A stretch of 64,000 nt of DNA from Noviherbaspirillum humi (GCF_900188095.1 NZ_FZOT01000013.1:96393-160392); one strand, 5' to 3'; positions 9,040-18,214 are shown, counted from the first letter of the stretch. Program-made: numbers and translations. Notes: generated by a model from the sequence alone, not told the origin.

Positions 9040-9648
9040 TTACCCCGGCCGAGCAAAGCGTTTTCGGGCATCTTGCACCCGGGCCCTGATCACGCAGTCT
9101 TCCGCATGATCATTGATCAGCCCCATTGCCTGCATGAAGGCATAGACGGTCGTCGGCCCGACGAACTTCCAGCCCTGCTTCTTCAATTCCTTGGAAAGCG
9201 CCACCGATTCCGGCGAGGTTGTCACGGTCTGCGGGCGTGGCAGCGATGCCGCATCGGGTTCAAATCGCCATAGGAAGGCTGCCAGCGATCCTTCGCGCCC
9301 GACCAGCTCCTGGGCACGCTGGGCGTTGTTGATCACGGCTTCAATCTTCCCGCGGTGCCGAATGATTCCCTCGTCCTGAAGCAGGCGGTCGACATCGCGC
9401 TGCGTGAAGCGAGCGATCCGGTCGAAGTCGAAGCGATGAAACGCCTTCCGGAAATTCTCGCGCTTGGCAAGAATGGTGCGCCAGCTCAAGCCGGACTGGA
9501 AAGCTTCCAGGCTCAATTTCTCGAACAGGCGCTGATCATCGCCCACTGGAAAACCCCATTCAATGTCGTGATAGGCGAGAAACTCCGGCGCCGCGCTGCA
9601 CCACTGGCAGCGCAGCTTGCCGTCGGGACCTGTAATGGTGGTACTCAT
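9040..9648 (-). CDS. tag: DNA-3-methyladenine glycosylase I
   Basis: A 202-residue Tag glycosylase that removes 3-methyladenine in base excision repair. The N-terminus has the zinc-binding start of the family (CQWC near residue 14), then YHDIEWGFP, EAFQSGLSWRTIL and, near the C-terminus, GWKFVGPTTVYAFMQAMG with the metal-ligand region GLINDHAEDC. Length and motif order are standard. The start ATG overlaps the stop of a doubtful small frame upstream (ATGA). No operon partner with a repair role is seen. Confidence 0.95.
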   Translation of the reverse strand: MSTTITGPDGKLRCQWCSAAPEFLAYHDIEWGFPVGDDQRLFEKLSLEAFQSGLSWRTILAKRENFRKAFHRFDFDRIARFTQRDVDRLLQDEGIIRHRGKIEAVINNAQRAQELVGREGSLAAFLWRFEPDAASLPRPQTVTTSPESVALSKELKKQGWKFVGPTTVYAFMQAMGLINDHAEDCVIRARVQDARKRFARPG

Positions 9649-9956
9649 GGTGGGTTATAGCCTTTCCTCAGTAAGCAATGCAGGGCCTGCAGGGTTGGCC
9701 GCAGTGCAGCAGCATGCAGGCGCCCCGGCCATGGAAACGTCCGACACGGGCGCGCGCTGGAAGCCACGATGCAGAAGGCGCAGGCAACGGCAAGGAAGAT
9801 TGCCCACAAAGCGACCGCGAAAATGCCTTCTCCACCGAGGCCGACAGCGACGCCCGCATGCGGTTGAATGCCGGCAATTGTGCCTGCAAAGGCAGGAAGA
9901 CGCTCAAGGGCGAGAGAAACCGAGACCTGCAACCCGTCGCCCCCAAACCAGGCCAT
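9645..9956 (-). CDS. Doubtful small membrane protein of unknown function
   Basis: A 103-codon frame between the phosphoesterase gene and tag on the same strand. It has one convincing hydrophobic segment (GIFAVALWAIFLAVACAFCIVA) and a second weaker one. Its stop overlaps the tag start as ATGA, an arrangement often seen in coupled genes, and otherwise about 390 bases would be empty. Against it, the ribosome site is poor, no family is recognised and the C-terminal third is low quality. I cannot assign a function. Confidence 0.25.
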   Translation of the reverse strand: MAWFGGDGLQVSVSLALERLPAFAGTIAGIQPHAGVAVGLGGEGIFAVALWAIFLAVACAFCIVASSARPCRTFPWPGRLHAAALRPTLQALHCLLRKGYNPP

Positions 9957-10037
9957 CACCGCGAAAGCCTGGGCGCAAGCGCGCAACCGGCGGGCGGCCG
10001 CCGGTCCACGAGTCCGCGGCAAAAGCGCGGAAGGCGC

Positions 10038-10817
10038 CTACACCAGCACAACGCGATTCGGATCGAAGCCGCCGTTCTCGGCCGCGCCGTTTCGCATCCG
10101 GTAGCCAAGCGGATTGCAGACGACTTGGCACTTGCCGATGCGGTAATCGAGGCTATCGTGGGTATGGCCGTGGATCCAGACGTCCGCCATGGCGGCCAGA
10201 TCATCCAGGTTGGATGCGAAAGCCGCGGAAGAGGATGCATTCTCATACGGCGCGACGATGGACGTCTTCGAGGGAGCCATATGCGTCAGCACTACCGTCC
10301 GGCCAGAGAAGGGTTGCAGCAGCTTCTTTCTCAGCCAGGCTTTCTGCTGCTCATGGAGACGTATCGTGTCCGTCGGATCCAGGAACCCGTCATCGGCGAT
10401 CCGGACTTTGATGCGGCGGTAATCGTTCATGACTGCACGTGCCTCATTCAGGCAGGCATCGCGGCGCCCGGCACCGAAAAGACGAAAGTCGGTCCACAGG
10501 GTGCAGCCGAGGAAGCGCACATCACCGATCACGACTTCATCACGATTCAAATAGCGAACGTTCGGATGCCGGGCGCAGGCTTCACCGATTGCCCGATCCG
10601 TCTCGTCGACGGCGCCGCCGTACATCTCGTGGTTGCCGCTCACATACAGAACGGGCAAGCCCGGAAACCGCGCGGCTGCCCAGCCGGGAGCGTGAGCGCC
10701 GGCATGGATGTCTCCCGCCAGCAGGACGGCATCGGGCCGGCTGGCGGCTAAGTCGAAGCGAAGGGCATCTTCGCCCCAGACTTCAAGGTGAAGATCCGAC
10801 AGCACTAGCAGACGCAC
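10038..10817 (-). CDS. Calcineurin-like metallophosphoesterase
   Basis: A 259-residue cytosolic enzyme with all five metallophosphoesterase motifs in order: DLHLE near residue 7, GDIH near 35, GNHEMYGG near 62, THMAPS near 178 and GHTHDS near 216. These bind two metal ions and hydrolyse phosphomono- or phosphodiesters. Length fits the small single-domain branch often annotated as predicted phosphohydrolase. The substrate cannot be deduced from the neighbours. The start is the first ATG, directly before the MRLLVLSDLHLE strand. Confidence 0.9.
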   Translation of the reverse strand: MRLLVLSDLHLEVWGEDALRFDLAASRPDAVLLAGDIHAGAHAPGWAAARFPGLPVLYVSGNHEMYGGAVDETDRAIGEACARHPNVRYLNRDEVVIGDVRFLGCTLWTDFRLFGAGRRDACLNEARAVMNDYRRIKVRIADDGFLDPTDTIRLHEQQKAWLRKKLLQPFSGRTVVLTHMAPSKTSIVAPYENASSSAAFASNLDDLAAMADVWIHGHTHDSLDYRIGKCQVVCNPLGYRMRNGAAENGGFDPNRVVLV

Positions 10818-10938
10818 GGCGTTCCTTGCGCGTGATTGACTGCATGAGCAGACCGCGCAAACACGGCCAAAGTTTTCGAGCGGGCTTCCTCAGGCGATCA
10901 CGACGATGGGCTCATGCCTGCACTGCACGCGGCGCAGC

Positions 10939-11328
10939 TCAGCCTGGGGACATCGCCTGGGCCAGCTCCGACCGCACCAGCGAGGTATCGTAGAAGGTCG
11001 TCATCTTTCTGATTTTTGTCCGGTCTGGCGTAAATTCGAACAGTGACATCCCGCCGAACTCGATCGTCTTGTCATTGTTGAGCAGCCACCGATAGCGGGA
11101 ATGGATGGCGATCGTGATGTCGCCATTCAATGCCTGAAATACGTTCTGGACCTCAACCGTTGATCTCTTGACATTCTCGAACAGCCATTCGTGATAAGGC
11201 CTGACCTTGCAGGTACCCCTTAACGGCGTTTCGATGACGGCATCCGGCGCAAACATCGACAGAATCGCATCCAGGTTGCGCTCCTTTACCGCTATGCGGT
11301 ATTTCAGGCTCAAATCGAACGCATACAT
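10939..11328 (-). CDS. SnoaL/NTF2-like small protein
   Basis: A 129-residue alpha+beta barrel protein of the NTF2/SnoaL superfamily. It starts with a helix (YRIAVKERNLDAILSMF) and the typical FAPDAVIETP strand, and ends with beta strands (YRWLLNNDKTIEFGG). The fold serves polyketide cyclases, isomerases and binding proteins, so no reaction can be given. It is alone between two convergent or distant genes, with no operon to suggest a role. Confidence 0.65.
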   Translation of the reverse strand: MYAFDLSLKYRIAVKERNLDAILSMFAPDAVIETPLRGTCKVRPYHEWLFENVKRSTVEVQNVFQALNGDITIAIHSRYRWLLNNDKTIEFGGMSLFEFTPDRTKIRKMTTFYDTSLVRSELAQAMSPG

Positions 11329-11578
11329 AATCGTTTTTAATCCAAAAAATCCGGTGGGTTGCGCGCACCCGCGATCGGTGAAAGGCCGAGAGACTTGGGC
11401 AAACGGCGTGAGCCAAGCAGATGCTGGCGTTGCAAGCGCAGGCTTTCCTAAACAGCAATAACTTGGCTGAAACGAGCCGTGAGAAAACCGAAAACGATAG
11501 CGTTGTTTGTGCGCAAAGTCAAAACCGGCTAATCACGTGAACCGATGACCGGCTCACCAACTCGGCCACGCCGGAGCA

Positions 11579-12523
11579 TCAGCGCCTCACCCATCCGTCA
11601 GCGCCGCCTCCAGGCGCATCCGATTCCTCCAGATGGGTGACGGCCAGCTCGGCGATGAAGTTGCGCAGCGCAAGCACGCGCTGGCTGCCCTTGAGGTCGC
11701 GGTGATAGACCAGCCAGAGCCCGTTCGAAGGAAGCGCGATCGGCACCGGGATGCGCGCCAGCGCCGGGTCGCGGTCGGCGACGAAGCAGGGAAGCAGGCC
11801 AATCCCGAGACCCGCGCGTATCGCGGTGTACTGCGCCTGCATGCTGTTGCAGGCAAACAGCGGGCGCTTGCCGCCGAAGGCGCTGGCAATCCAGCGCGCC
11901 ACCGGCAGGTTCGCGGCGGCCTCGTCCCAGGACACATAGTCCATCTCCTGCCAGGCGGCGGCCTTGGCGCTCACGCTCTCGACGGCGCGCCTTTCGCCAT
12001 ACATGGCGAAGCGCAGGTCCCCGATCCGGTTGGCGACATAGTCGCCGGCATCGTCATCTTCGCTCGGCGGCACCACGCGCAGCGCCAGGTCGGCTTCCCG
12101 CCTCGTCAGATTCGCACGCACCAGCGCGACCACGATCTCGACCTGCAGGCGCGGATAGGCCGAGTGGAATTGCGGCAGGTTGGGTACCACCAGGTGCAGC
12201 GCCAGCATTTCGGTGGTCGCCAGCCGTACCTGTCCCGACATCTGCCGCTGCGCTGCCTGGGCGGCGCTGCGCTCGGTAGCCATGACCGCCTGTTCGACCT
12301 GCTCGGTGCGGCTGAACAGCGCGCTGCCGTCATCCGTCATCGCGTAGCCGGTCTGGTGCCGCACGAACAAGGTGTTGCCCAGCTTTTTTTCGAGCGACGC
12401 AATATGGCGCGATACCGTCGATGGACTGGTGTCCAGGGACGCTGCCGCGCCGGTCAGCCCGCCATGCCGGGCCACGGCGAGAAAATACTTGAGGTCATTC
12501 CAGTCGAAGTCCGAGTTTTTCAT
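11579..12523 (-). CDS. LysR-family transcriptional regulator
   Basis: A 314-residue LysR regulator. The N-terminal winged helix-turn-helix (WNDLKYFLAVARHGGLTGAA to TVSRHIASLEKKLG) is followed by a periplasmic-binding-like effector domain. It starts 86 bases from the divergent EamA transporter gene, and the gap holds a T-N11-A box, so it most likely controls that exporter and itself. The effector is unknown. Confidence 0.9.
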   Translation of the reverse strand: MKNSDFDWNDLKYFLAVARHGGLTGAAASLDTSPSTVSRHIASLEKKLGNTLFVRHQTGYAMTDDGSALFSRTEQVEQAVMATERSAAQAAQRQMSGQVRLATTEMLALHLVVPNLPQFHSAYPRLQVEIVVALVRANLTRREADLALRVVPPSEDDDAGDYVANRIGDLRFAMYGERRAVESVSAKAAAWQEMDYVSWDEAAANLPVARWIASAFGGKRPLFACNSMQAQYTAIRAGLGIGLLPCFVADRDPALARIPVPIALPSNGLWLVYHRDLKGSQRVLALRNFIAELAVTHLEESDAPGGGADGWVRR

Positions 12524-12558
12524 TTATGGAAAATGATTTGCCGTCCAGATTGTTTTTA

Positions 12559-12571
12559 TTCTAATTCAGAA
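12559..12571. promoter_or_regulatory. LysR-type T-N11-A box
   Basis: TTCT-N5-AGAA is a 13-base dyad with T and A at its ends, matching the general T-N11-A form of LysR operators. It lies midway between the divergent LysR and EamA genes. Confidence 0.5.
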
Positions 12572-12609
12572 AAACTAGACTGCTTCCCATCATCTCCAGG
12601 AGGCATGTC

Positions 12610-13533
12610 ATGAAAGCGTGGGCAATCTATTCGAGGCTGGTGCTGACCACCGTATGTTGGGCAGCCGTGTTCCATGTCGCCAAATTCACCGTGGCGGCCG
12701 CTTCTCCGGCCGCGGTCGTCGCGTGGCGCTTCATGCTGGCGGCGGCCATTCTCGTGCCGGTGGTCTGGTACCGTGAGCGGCTGCCCTGGCAGGCATTGCG
12801 CCGCAATGCGCTTCCGCTGCTGGCCATGTCGGCGATCGGCATTTTCGGCTTCAACATCGCCACCTTCTACGGCCTGCGCTCGACGTCGGCCACCAACGCC
12901 GCGATGATCATGGCGCTGAATCCGGCCATGACAGCGGTGCTGGCGGCACTGGTTGGCAGAGAGCGGGTATCGAGACATCAGATCGCCGGGCTGGTGCTCG
13001 GCATCGCCGGCGTCATGGTGGTGGTGAGCCATGGTTCGTGGCAGGCGATCGCCACGCTCTCATTCTCCGGCGGCGACTTGCTGATGCTGCTGGCCAGTTT
13101 CTGCTGGGCCTGCTATCCCGTGATTCCCAAGCGCTTCATCTCCGGCATGTCGCCGATGCAGATCACCGCTAGCACGATTGCCGGCGGCGCCTTCCTGATG
13201 GCGCTGTTCGCATTGCGTGCCGCGCCGGATTTCATGGATGCGCCATCCGGGCCGGTCGTGGCTGGCATTGCCTTCATGGGCGTGTTCGGCACCGTGCTGG
13301 CCTACATCTGGTGGAATCAGGGCGTGAAGGCGCTCGGTGCGCCGGCGGTGGCGGGCTTCATCAACCTGGTGCCGATGCTGACCGCCGGTTTCGGCCTGAT
13401 GCTGGGGCAGCCGGTCTCGTGGGCCCAGGCCTGCGGCGCGATCCTGGTCGTCACCGGCGTACTCTATCCGTCGCTCGCTCCGGCGCTTCGCCTGCGATGG
13501 GCGGCGCCGGCGAAATCATGGTCGCGCGGCTGA
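12610..13533 (+). CDS. EamA/DMT-superfamily transporter
   Basis: A 307-residue inner-membrane protein with about ten hydrophobic helices in two EamA repeats (about 10-140 and 155-290). RhaT/YdcZ-like transporters of this type export amino acids or small metabolites. AGGAGG lies just upstream of the start. It is divergent from the LysR gene at 11579 and is probably its target. Substrate unknown. It ends 11 bases before the convergent RES gene. Confidence 0.88.
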   Translation: MKAWAIYSRLVLTTVCWAAVFHVAKFTVAAASPAAVVAWRFMLAAAILVPVVWYRERLPWQALRRNALPLLAMSAIGIFGFNIATFYGLRSTSATNAAMIMALNPAMTAVLAALVGRERVSRHQIAGLVLGIAGVMVVVSHGSWQAIATLSFSGGDLLMLLASFCWACYPVIPKRFISGMSPMQITASTIAGGAFLMALFALRAAPDFMDAPSGPVVAGIAFMGVFGTVLAYIWWNQGVKALGAPAVAGFINLVPMLTAGFGLMLGQPVSWAQACGAILVVTGVLYPSLAPALRLRWAAPAKSWSRG

Positions 13534-13544
13534 GAAGGGCGATG

Positions 13545-14267
13545 TCAGGCGGCCTTCCAGGGTTCTGCGGAAAAGGTGAAGCGCTCGGCGTCGCGCCGCC
13601 ACACGACGCCGTCCTTGCTCACCGCCAGCCACCAGGTCTGCATGAACCGGTCGGGGCTGGGCTTGGCAAAGGCGCGCGGCGTCAGCAGGGCCACATTCCA
13701 GCCGGGTTCGGGATCGCGCACCGACTGATAGACGATGCCGCCGATCCCGGCCTCCCGTGCAATCGCGGCAAACCGTTGCGTTGCCCGGTAATCGGCCGGA
13801 TGCATCCACGCCGCGGCATCGGCGGAGAAGGGCGGCTGGCGCAGGTCGACGACCCGGGTGTCGAACAAGGCCTTGAACCCGGTATGGGACACCGGGTCGA
13901 GGTGATCCAGGCCGTCGGCATCCTGCAGGAACTTCCAGCGCCAGTAGCCGAGTTCGGCGCAAGCCGTGCGGATCGTCTCGGCGCCGTAAAAAACGCCGGG
14001 ATCGAATTCGCCCCGGAAGCGGGAGCCGCCTCGTCCTGGCCAATAGCGAAAGGGGGTGGCAAGCAGATAGTGCAAGCGCGCCAGGTCATCCGGCAATGCC
14101 GGCTTGCTGGATTCCAGCAGACTTTCGAGGATGTCCTGTTCGTTCGGCGTATCGACGATCTTCATGGTCGAAGCGACGTGCTGCGACTCCACCAGGCGCC
14201 AGGCGTCCGCCGACCAGAGCGCCGCGCTAGACGAGACCGCGATGGGCGTCCAGGTATTGCGTGACAC
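13545..14267 (-). CDS. RES-domain toxin of an Xre/RES toxin-antitoxin system
   Basis: A 240-residue RES-fold protein. Characterised RES toxins (MbcT, ParT) degrade NAD+ or modify targets with its ADP-ribose. The conserved core is present: HYLLATPFRYWPG, SRFRGEF and the FYGAETIRTACAE stretch, which hold the Arg, Tyr and Glu important for activity. A GTG start at 14267 is chosen since GGAGGG lies eight bases upstream and the WRLVESQHVAST segment is normally part of the protein; the next ATG (14165) would remove it. It overlaps the antitoxin gene by 41 bases, unusually long. Confidence 0.87.
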   Translation of the reverse strand: MSRNTWTPIAVSSSAALWSADAWRLVESQHVASTMKIVDTPNEQDILESLLESSKPALPDDLARLHYLLATPFRYWPGRGGSRFRGEFDPGVFYGAETIRTACAELGYWRWKFLQDADGLDHLDPVSHTGFKALFDTRVVDLRQPPFSADAAAWMHPADYRATQRFAAIAREAGIGGIVYQSVRDPEPGWNVALLTPRAFAKPSPDRFMQTWWLAVSKDGVVWRRDAERFTFSAEPWKAA

Positions 14268-14607
14268 GTACCAGGCCCTCCGTGTTGGCGATGAGATCGA
14301 TCGGCCGGCCGTTCAAGCCGCGATTATTGCTTTCCAGCCATTGGCGCGCCGATGTCTCGTTGCCGACGATGGAGTCCAGCGAGCGGAAAACGCGTACGAA
14401 AAGCAGCGCGAACTCCCACTCCTTGCGGGTGCTGTCGAGCCGATACTCGCCGGCATACAACCGGGTGATCGTCGAAGCGCTCACGCCCAATATCCGGGCC
14501 AGCAGGGTGCGGGAAAGCGCGAGGCGGTCGGCTGCACGGGTGACGGCCTTGCTGAGCACGGCGGCTTGCTCTGCTGGCGTCGGAACGGGCTGCTGAGTAA
14601 CTTTCAT
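14227..14607 (-). CDS. Xre/MbcA/ParS-family antitoxin
   Basis: A 126-residue antitoxin. The N-terminal half has a helix-turn-helix (LLARILGVSASTITRLYAGE) and the C-terminal half the DUF2384 toxin-binding region, with LFVRVFRSLDSIVGNETSARQWL and the closing LIANTEGLVRVTQYLDAHRG. The C-terminus of this family blocks the RES active site. AGGAG precedes the ATG. The gene comes first in the operon and overlaps the toxin by 41 bases. Confidence 0.88.
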   Translation of the reverse strand: MKVTQQPVPTPAEQAAVLSKAVTRAADRLALSRTLLARILGVSASTITRLYAGEYRLDSTRKEWEFALLFVRVFRSLDSIVGNETSARQWLESNNRGLNGRPIDLIANTEGLVRVTQYLDAHRGLV

Positions 14608-14621
14608 GGCGGCTCCTGGCT

Positions 14622-14644
14622 TTCTATGGAAAATTTATACCATA
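14622..14644 (-). promoter_or_regulatory. Xre/RES operon promoter and operator
   Basis: TATGG (14625-14629) and CCATA (14640-14644) form an inverted repeat around a minus-strand TATAAA -10 box (+ coordinates 14634-14639), about 30 bases before the antitoxin ATG. The word TTCTATGGA (14622-14630) is also present in the hipBA operator at 8794-8802. Autorepression by the antitoxin is inferred. Confidence 0.55.
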
Positions 14645-15161
14645 AAAATTGCTGTTGCAAGAGTTATCCCGCCAAGGCGATGCTACTGAGGCCATTGGCG
14701 TCGAAATCAGGGAGGAAGGCGTCATGGTCGATCCGCCGCGCTGGCGTCAGGGAGGACGTCGATCGGTTTGCGCGATTCACGGTGAAGCAGCAGAAGCCCG
14801 CCTTCGACCCTCGGGCAAGGGGGCCGGCGGGCTTGCTCCTGGCTGGGAGCCAGGGCTTGAAATGGCGGGCCCGGACGTGGAGGTAAACATGGGCGATCAA
14901 GCGGCAACGGTACCCGGTTTATGTGCCGGTTGCCGGACGGCGCCTGCCATGTTTAGCCCTGCATCGACCCGCGAAGCCGGTTTCAGGCGCCAGCGCCCTG
15001 CCTGATTCGAATCCGCTCCGGTGCCTTCCAGGAGGCGCCACGTCCGGCCATCGATGTTCGCGCATGGAGCACCCGACGGTGCGGTGCTCGCGATGCATTA
15101 CTACTTGCCGCGATGCCGCCCGGACGTCGAGCGTTTGGATGACTGTCTGACCGGTCCCCGA
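14645..15161. other. Gene-free stretch, nothing recognised
   Basis: About 520 bases between the Xre/RES promoter and the chemoreceptor stop. The open frames here have proline- and arginine-rich translations without known domains or ribosome sites. No hairpin with a T-tract is seen. Confidence 0.35.
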
Positions 15162-16712
15162 CTATAGCTTGAAGCCATTGATTTCCCTGGCCAGGTGAGA
15201 CGCCTGGTCGCGCAAGGCTTGCGCCGCGGCGGCGGCCTGCTCGACCAGCGCCGCGTTCTGCTGGGTTGCCTTGTCCATCTCGCTCACCGCCTGGTTGACC
15301 TGCACGATGCCGTTGCTCTGTTCGGCGCTGGCCAGTTCGATCTCATGCATGACCTCGGACACCTTTTTCACGCTGGCGACGATCTGCTCCATGGTCTGTC
15401 CCGCCCGGTCGACCAGCTTGCTGCCATCCTCCACCTTGCCGACCGAGGTCTCGATCAATTGCTTGATTTCCTTGGCAGCGGCGGCCGAACGCTGGGCCAG
15501 TCCGCGCACCTCGGTGGCCACCACGGCGAAACCCTTGCCCTGTTCTCCGGCGCGTGCGGCTTCCACCGCGGCATTGAGCGCAAGGATATTGGTCTGGAAG
15601 GCAATGCCATCGATGACGGAGATGATCTCGGCGATCTGCTGGGAGCCCGCCTTGATCGCGTCCATGGTCGCAACCACATCGTGAACGACGGCGCCGCCCT
15701 GCATGGCGATGGTGGACGCGTCCGCCGCGAGCCGGGTCGCTTGCTGCGCGTTGTCGGCATTCTGACGCACCGTCTGCGTCAGCTGCTCCATGGTCGAAGC
15801 GGTCTCTTCCAGCGAGGCGGCTTGCTGCTCGGTGCGCGATGACAGGTCGAGGTTGCCGACAGCGATCTCGTCGGATGCGGTCTGGATCGTGTCGCTGGCT
15901 TGCTTGATGTTGGTGACCAGGTCGGTCAGCTTGTCTTCCATCTGGCCCAGGGAGTTGATGAGCGCGCCAAATTCATCATGCCGATCGCTTTCGAAATCCT
16001 GGCTCAGGTCGCCGGCGCTCACCGTATCGGCGATTCGCGTGGCGTCGCGCATGCCCGCCATGACCGCGGCGATGATCCACCAGGCCATGGATGCGCCCAC
16101 CAGCAGAGCCAGGATGACGGCGGCGATGGTCTCCATGCGCGATTCTTCATATCGCTGCTGCGACTTGCCGAATTCCGCCTGGCTGACGTCCAGCTGGAGC
16201 GCGACGAGCGCTTCCAGATCCTTGCGCGCGGGCGCGTAATGCCGAGCGAGCTGGTTGCGCGCGATATCGGATGCCTGATCGAAGTCGCCTGCGCGCAGCG
16301 CCGCGATCGCCGGCTCCAGGCCGTCGCGCAAAAACTGGCCCCGGCTTTGCTCGAAATGCGCGGCGAGCGATTTCTCTTCCGTGGTCAGATAAGTCGCCAT
16401 GTAGGCTTTCCACTGGCTATCGATTGCTGCGCGCCGCGAAGCCACGCCGTCGATCTGTCCCTGGCTGTACTTGGCATCACGGCTCAGGGCAGCCATCGCG
16501 ATCGCGCGCTGGTTGTGTTCCATCATTCCCTGGACCGCATTGAGCTGGCCGAGTGACACGACCCGGTCCTCGTACAGCGTCTTGACGGCAGCATTGGTGG
16601 TGCTCAGGTTGTAGATGCCCTGGACGCCAACGAATACAGTGGCGAGGCAGAGGAAGCTCGTGACCGCCACGAGCTTGGTTTTGATGGAGAGGCGTTGGAA
16701 CATGGGTTTCAA
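15162..16712 (-). CDS. Methyl-accepting chemotaxis protein
   Basis: A 516-residue chemoreceptor. It has a short cytoplasmic start, TM1 (about 10-32), a ~160-residue periplasmic four-helix-bundle ligand domain, TM2 (about 194-216, [11 protein letters not shown]), HAMP (about 217-270) and a long signalling helical hairpin. The tip has the invariant [20 protein letters not shown], which binds CheA and CheW. Gln/Glu-rich methylation helices flank it. It lacks the C-terminal NWETF-type tether for CheR. The ligand is unknown. A minus-strand TATAAT lies about 50 bases upstream. Confidence 0.93.
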   Translation of the reverse strand: MKPMFQRLSIKTKLVAVTSFLCLATVFVGVQGIYNLSTTNAAVKTLYEDRVVSLGQLNAVQGMMEHNQRAIAMAALSRDAKYSQGQIDGVASRRAAIDSQWKAYMATYLTTEEKSLAAHFEQSRGQFLRDGLEPAIAALRAGDFDQASDIARNQLARHYAPARKDLEALVALQLDVSQAEFGKSQQRYEESRMETIAAVILALLVGASMAWWIIAAVMAGMRDATRIADTVSAGDLSQDFESDRHDEFGALINSLGQMEDKLTDLVTNIKQASDTIQTASDEIAVGNLDLSSRTEQQAASLEETASTMEQLTQTVRQNADNAQQATRLAADASTIAMQGGAVVHDVVATMDAIKAGSQQIAEIISVIDGIAFQTNILALNAAVEAARAGEQGKGFAVVATEVRGLAQRSAAAAKEIKQLIETSVGKVEDGSKLVDRAGQTMEQIVASVKKVSEVMHEIELASAEQSNGIVQVNQAVSEMDKATQQNAALVEQAAAAAQALRDQASHLAREINGFKL

Positions 16713-17084
16713 GAAGAGTGGAAGGGCGCAGGGGAGCGGCAGATCGAGTTGCTTTCCAGCAATTATAGCGATCTTCTCCAGACGCGTATCTTCTTAGCGG
16801 TATTCGCGCACAGAATCCCCATTTGGGTGCATGAAATGGCGCCTGGCTGCAACAGCCTGTCAACCGGCACAACGCCACCGCATCCGGATGCGGACCGCCC
16901 ACGAGCCAAGTTCAACAGCAATCCGCTGGCGTGTCGCATCTTCCTCATGCAACTCGATAGGTCCTGATCCGCACTTCGTCTTCTCACCCGCGTCCGGGCG
17001 ACACAGTGCTTGCCCTGCGTGTCCCTGCGATGCCGCGAGAGCCGGCGCGAGGCGCTGCGCCGGCGGCAGGAGGGTCTCCGCCGA
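16713..17084. other. Gene-free stretch with a possible chemoreceptor promoter
   Basis: A minus-strand TATAAT (+ coordinates 16762-16767) lies 50 bases before the chemoreceptor start, without a convincing -35 box or flagellar sigma-28 motif. The rest of the 370 bases shows no gene. Confidence 0.3.
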
Positions 17085-18077
17085 TCAGTTGGTCTTGATG
17101 TTCGCCGCCTTCGCCACGCCGCGCCACAACGCCGTTTCCTGGCCGAGGGCGGCCTTGAACTGCGCCGACGTCATCGAATAGGTTTCCGCGCCTTCATTGG
17201 TCAGGCGTTTTTTGATCGCTTCGCTGGCCGAGATTTCGTTGATGTAGCCATTGAGCCTGGCCACGATGGGTTCCGGCGTGCCGGCCGGCGCAACGATGCC
17301 CCACCAGGTGGAGATGTTGAAATCCTTCAGGCCGGCCTCGGCGGCGGTCGGGGTATTCGGATAACCGGCCATGCGCTTGGTGTCGGTCACCGCCACCAAG
17401 TCCACCTGGCCGGACTTCACGTATTGCTGGATGGTCGGCACCGTCGAGAAGAAAACATCGATGCGCCCGGCCAGCAGGTCGAGCGTGGCCGGGCCGCTGC
17501 CCTTGTAGGGCACGTGGCTCAGGACCGCGCCGGTCTTTTGCGCGAACAGTTCGCCCGCCATGTGGTTGATGCCGCCCACGCCGGATGAGCAGTAGGACAG
17601 CCCTTCGGGGCGTGCCTTCGAGGCGGCGACGATCTGCTCCAGGGTTGCCGTGCCGAGCCCCTTGCGGGTGACGACCATCAGCGGGCCCCGCCCTATCATC
17701 GCAACCGGCGCAAAATCCTTCACCGCATCGTACGAAGGCTTCGGTTCCGCCGCCACATGAGTGACGAAAGTGGAGGTGACGAACAGCAGCGTATGGCCAT
17801 CGGCGGGAGACGAGGCCACCTGCTTGGCCGCGATCGCGCCGCCGGCGCCGCCCCGGTTGTCGACCACGACCGGCTTGCCGAGCCGCTGCGACAGGCCGAC
17901 CGCCATCTCGCGCGCGATGGAATCGGTGCCGCCGCCGGGGGCGAACGGCACGACCAGCGTGACCGGCCGATTGGGATAATTCTGGGCGAGGGCGGCGCCG
18001 GGAAGGACGAGGGCGGCGAACGGGCCGCACAGCGCCGAGGCGGCAAGCGCCTGGCGCAGGAATTGACGACGAGTCAT
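17085..18077 (-). CDS. Bug/TctC-family periplasmic substrate-binding protein
   Basis: A 330-residue binding protein of tripartite tricarboxylate transporters. The N-terminus (TRRQFLRQ, hydrophobic stretch, then LPGAALA) looks like a twin-arginine signal, unlike the two other Bug proteins in this window. The mature part starts with YPNRPVTLVVPFAPGGGTD, the family hallmark, and has PYKGSGPATLDLLAGRID and the later PNTPTAAEAG motif. These proteins bind carboxylates. No TctA/TctB membrane genes lie nearby, which is usual for orphan Bug genes. The divergent LysR gene at 18215 is its probable regulator. Confidence 0.9.
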   Translation of the reverse strand: MTRRQFLRQALAASALCGPFAALVLPGAALAQNYPNRPVTLVVPFAPGGGTDSIAREMAVGLSQRLGKPVVVDNRGGAGGAIAAKQVASSPADGHTLLFVTSTFVTHVAAEPKPSYDAVKDFAPVAMIGRGPLMVVTRKGLGTATLEQIVAASKARPEGLSYCSSGVGGINHMAGELFAQKTGAVLSHVPYKGSGPATLDLLAGRIDVFFSTVPTIQQYVKSGQVDLVAVTDTKRMAGYPNTPTAAEAGLKDFNISTWWGIVAPAGTPEPIVARLNGYINEISASEAIKKRLTNEGAETYSMTSAQFKAALGQETALWRGVAKAANIKTN

Positions 18078-18181
18078 CGTGGGGGTCTCCTTCGAAGAAT
18101 TCGGTGCGGCGTCGGACCGAGCCCGCGCCCTGCATTGTTTTTTGCCCGCCCATTATCGGCATTGAAATGGTGCATGTACAA

Positions 18182-18197
18182 TGCAAAGAGTTTTGCA
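18182..18197. promoter_or_regulatory. Candidate LysR operator
   Basis: TGCAAA-GAGT-TTTGCA is a perfect 6-bp dyad between the divergent Bug and LysR genes, 18-33 bases before the LysR start. Autoregulation and control of the Bug gene are inferred from position. Confidence 0.45.
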
Positions 18198-18214
18198 ATT
18201 GATGCGTCTGGCAC

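Noticed and set aside
11520..11580. tRNA-like fragment on the minus strand (GTGGCCGAGTTGGTGAGCCGG then GGTTCACG)
   Set aside because: The D-arm-like and T-arm-like words are present, but there is no anticodon stem or matching acceptor ends between or around them, so it is not a tRNA gene. It could be a remnant but this is not supported enough.
14649..15005. 118-codon plus-strand frame between the Xre/RES and chemoreceptor genes
   Set aside because: No ribosome site, no known domain and a composition typical of chance open frames in GC-rich DNA.
18161..18182. Sigma-70 promoter TTGAAA/TACAAT before the LysR gene
   Set aside because: The two hexamers are only about 9 bp apart, too close for a working promoter.
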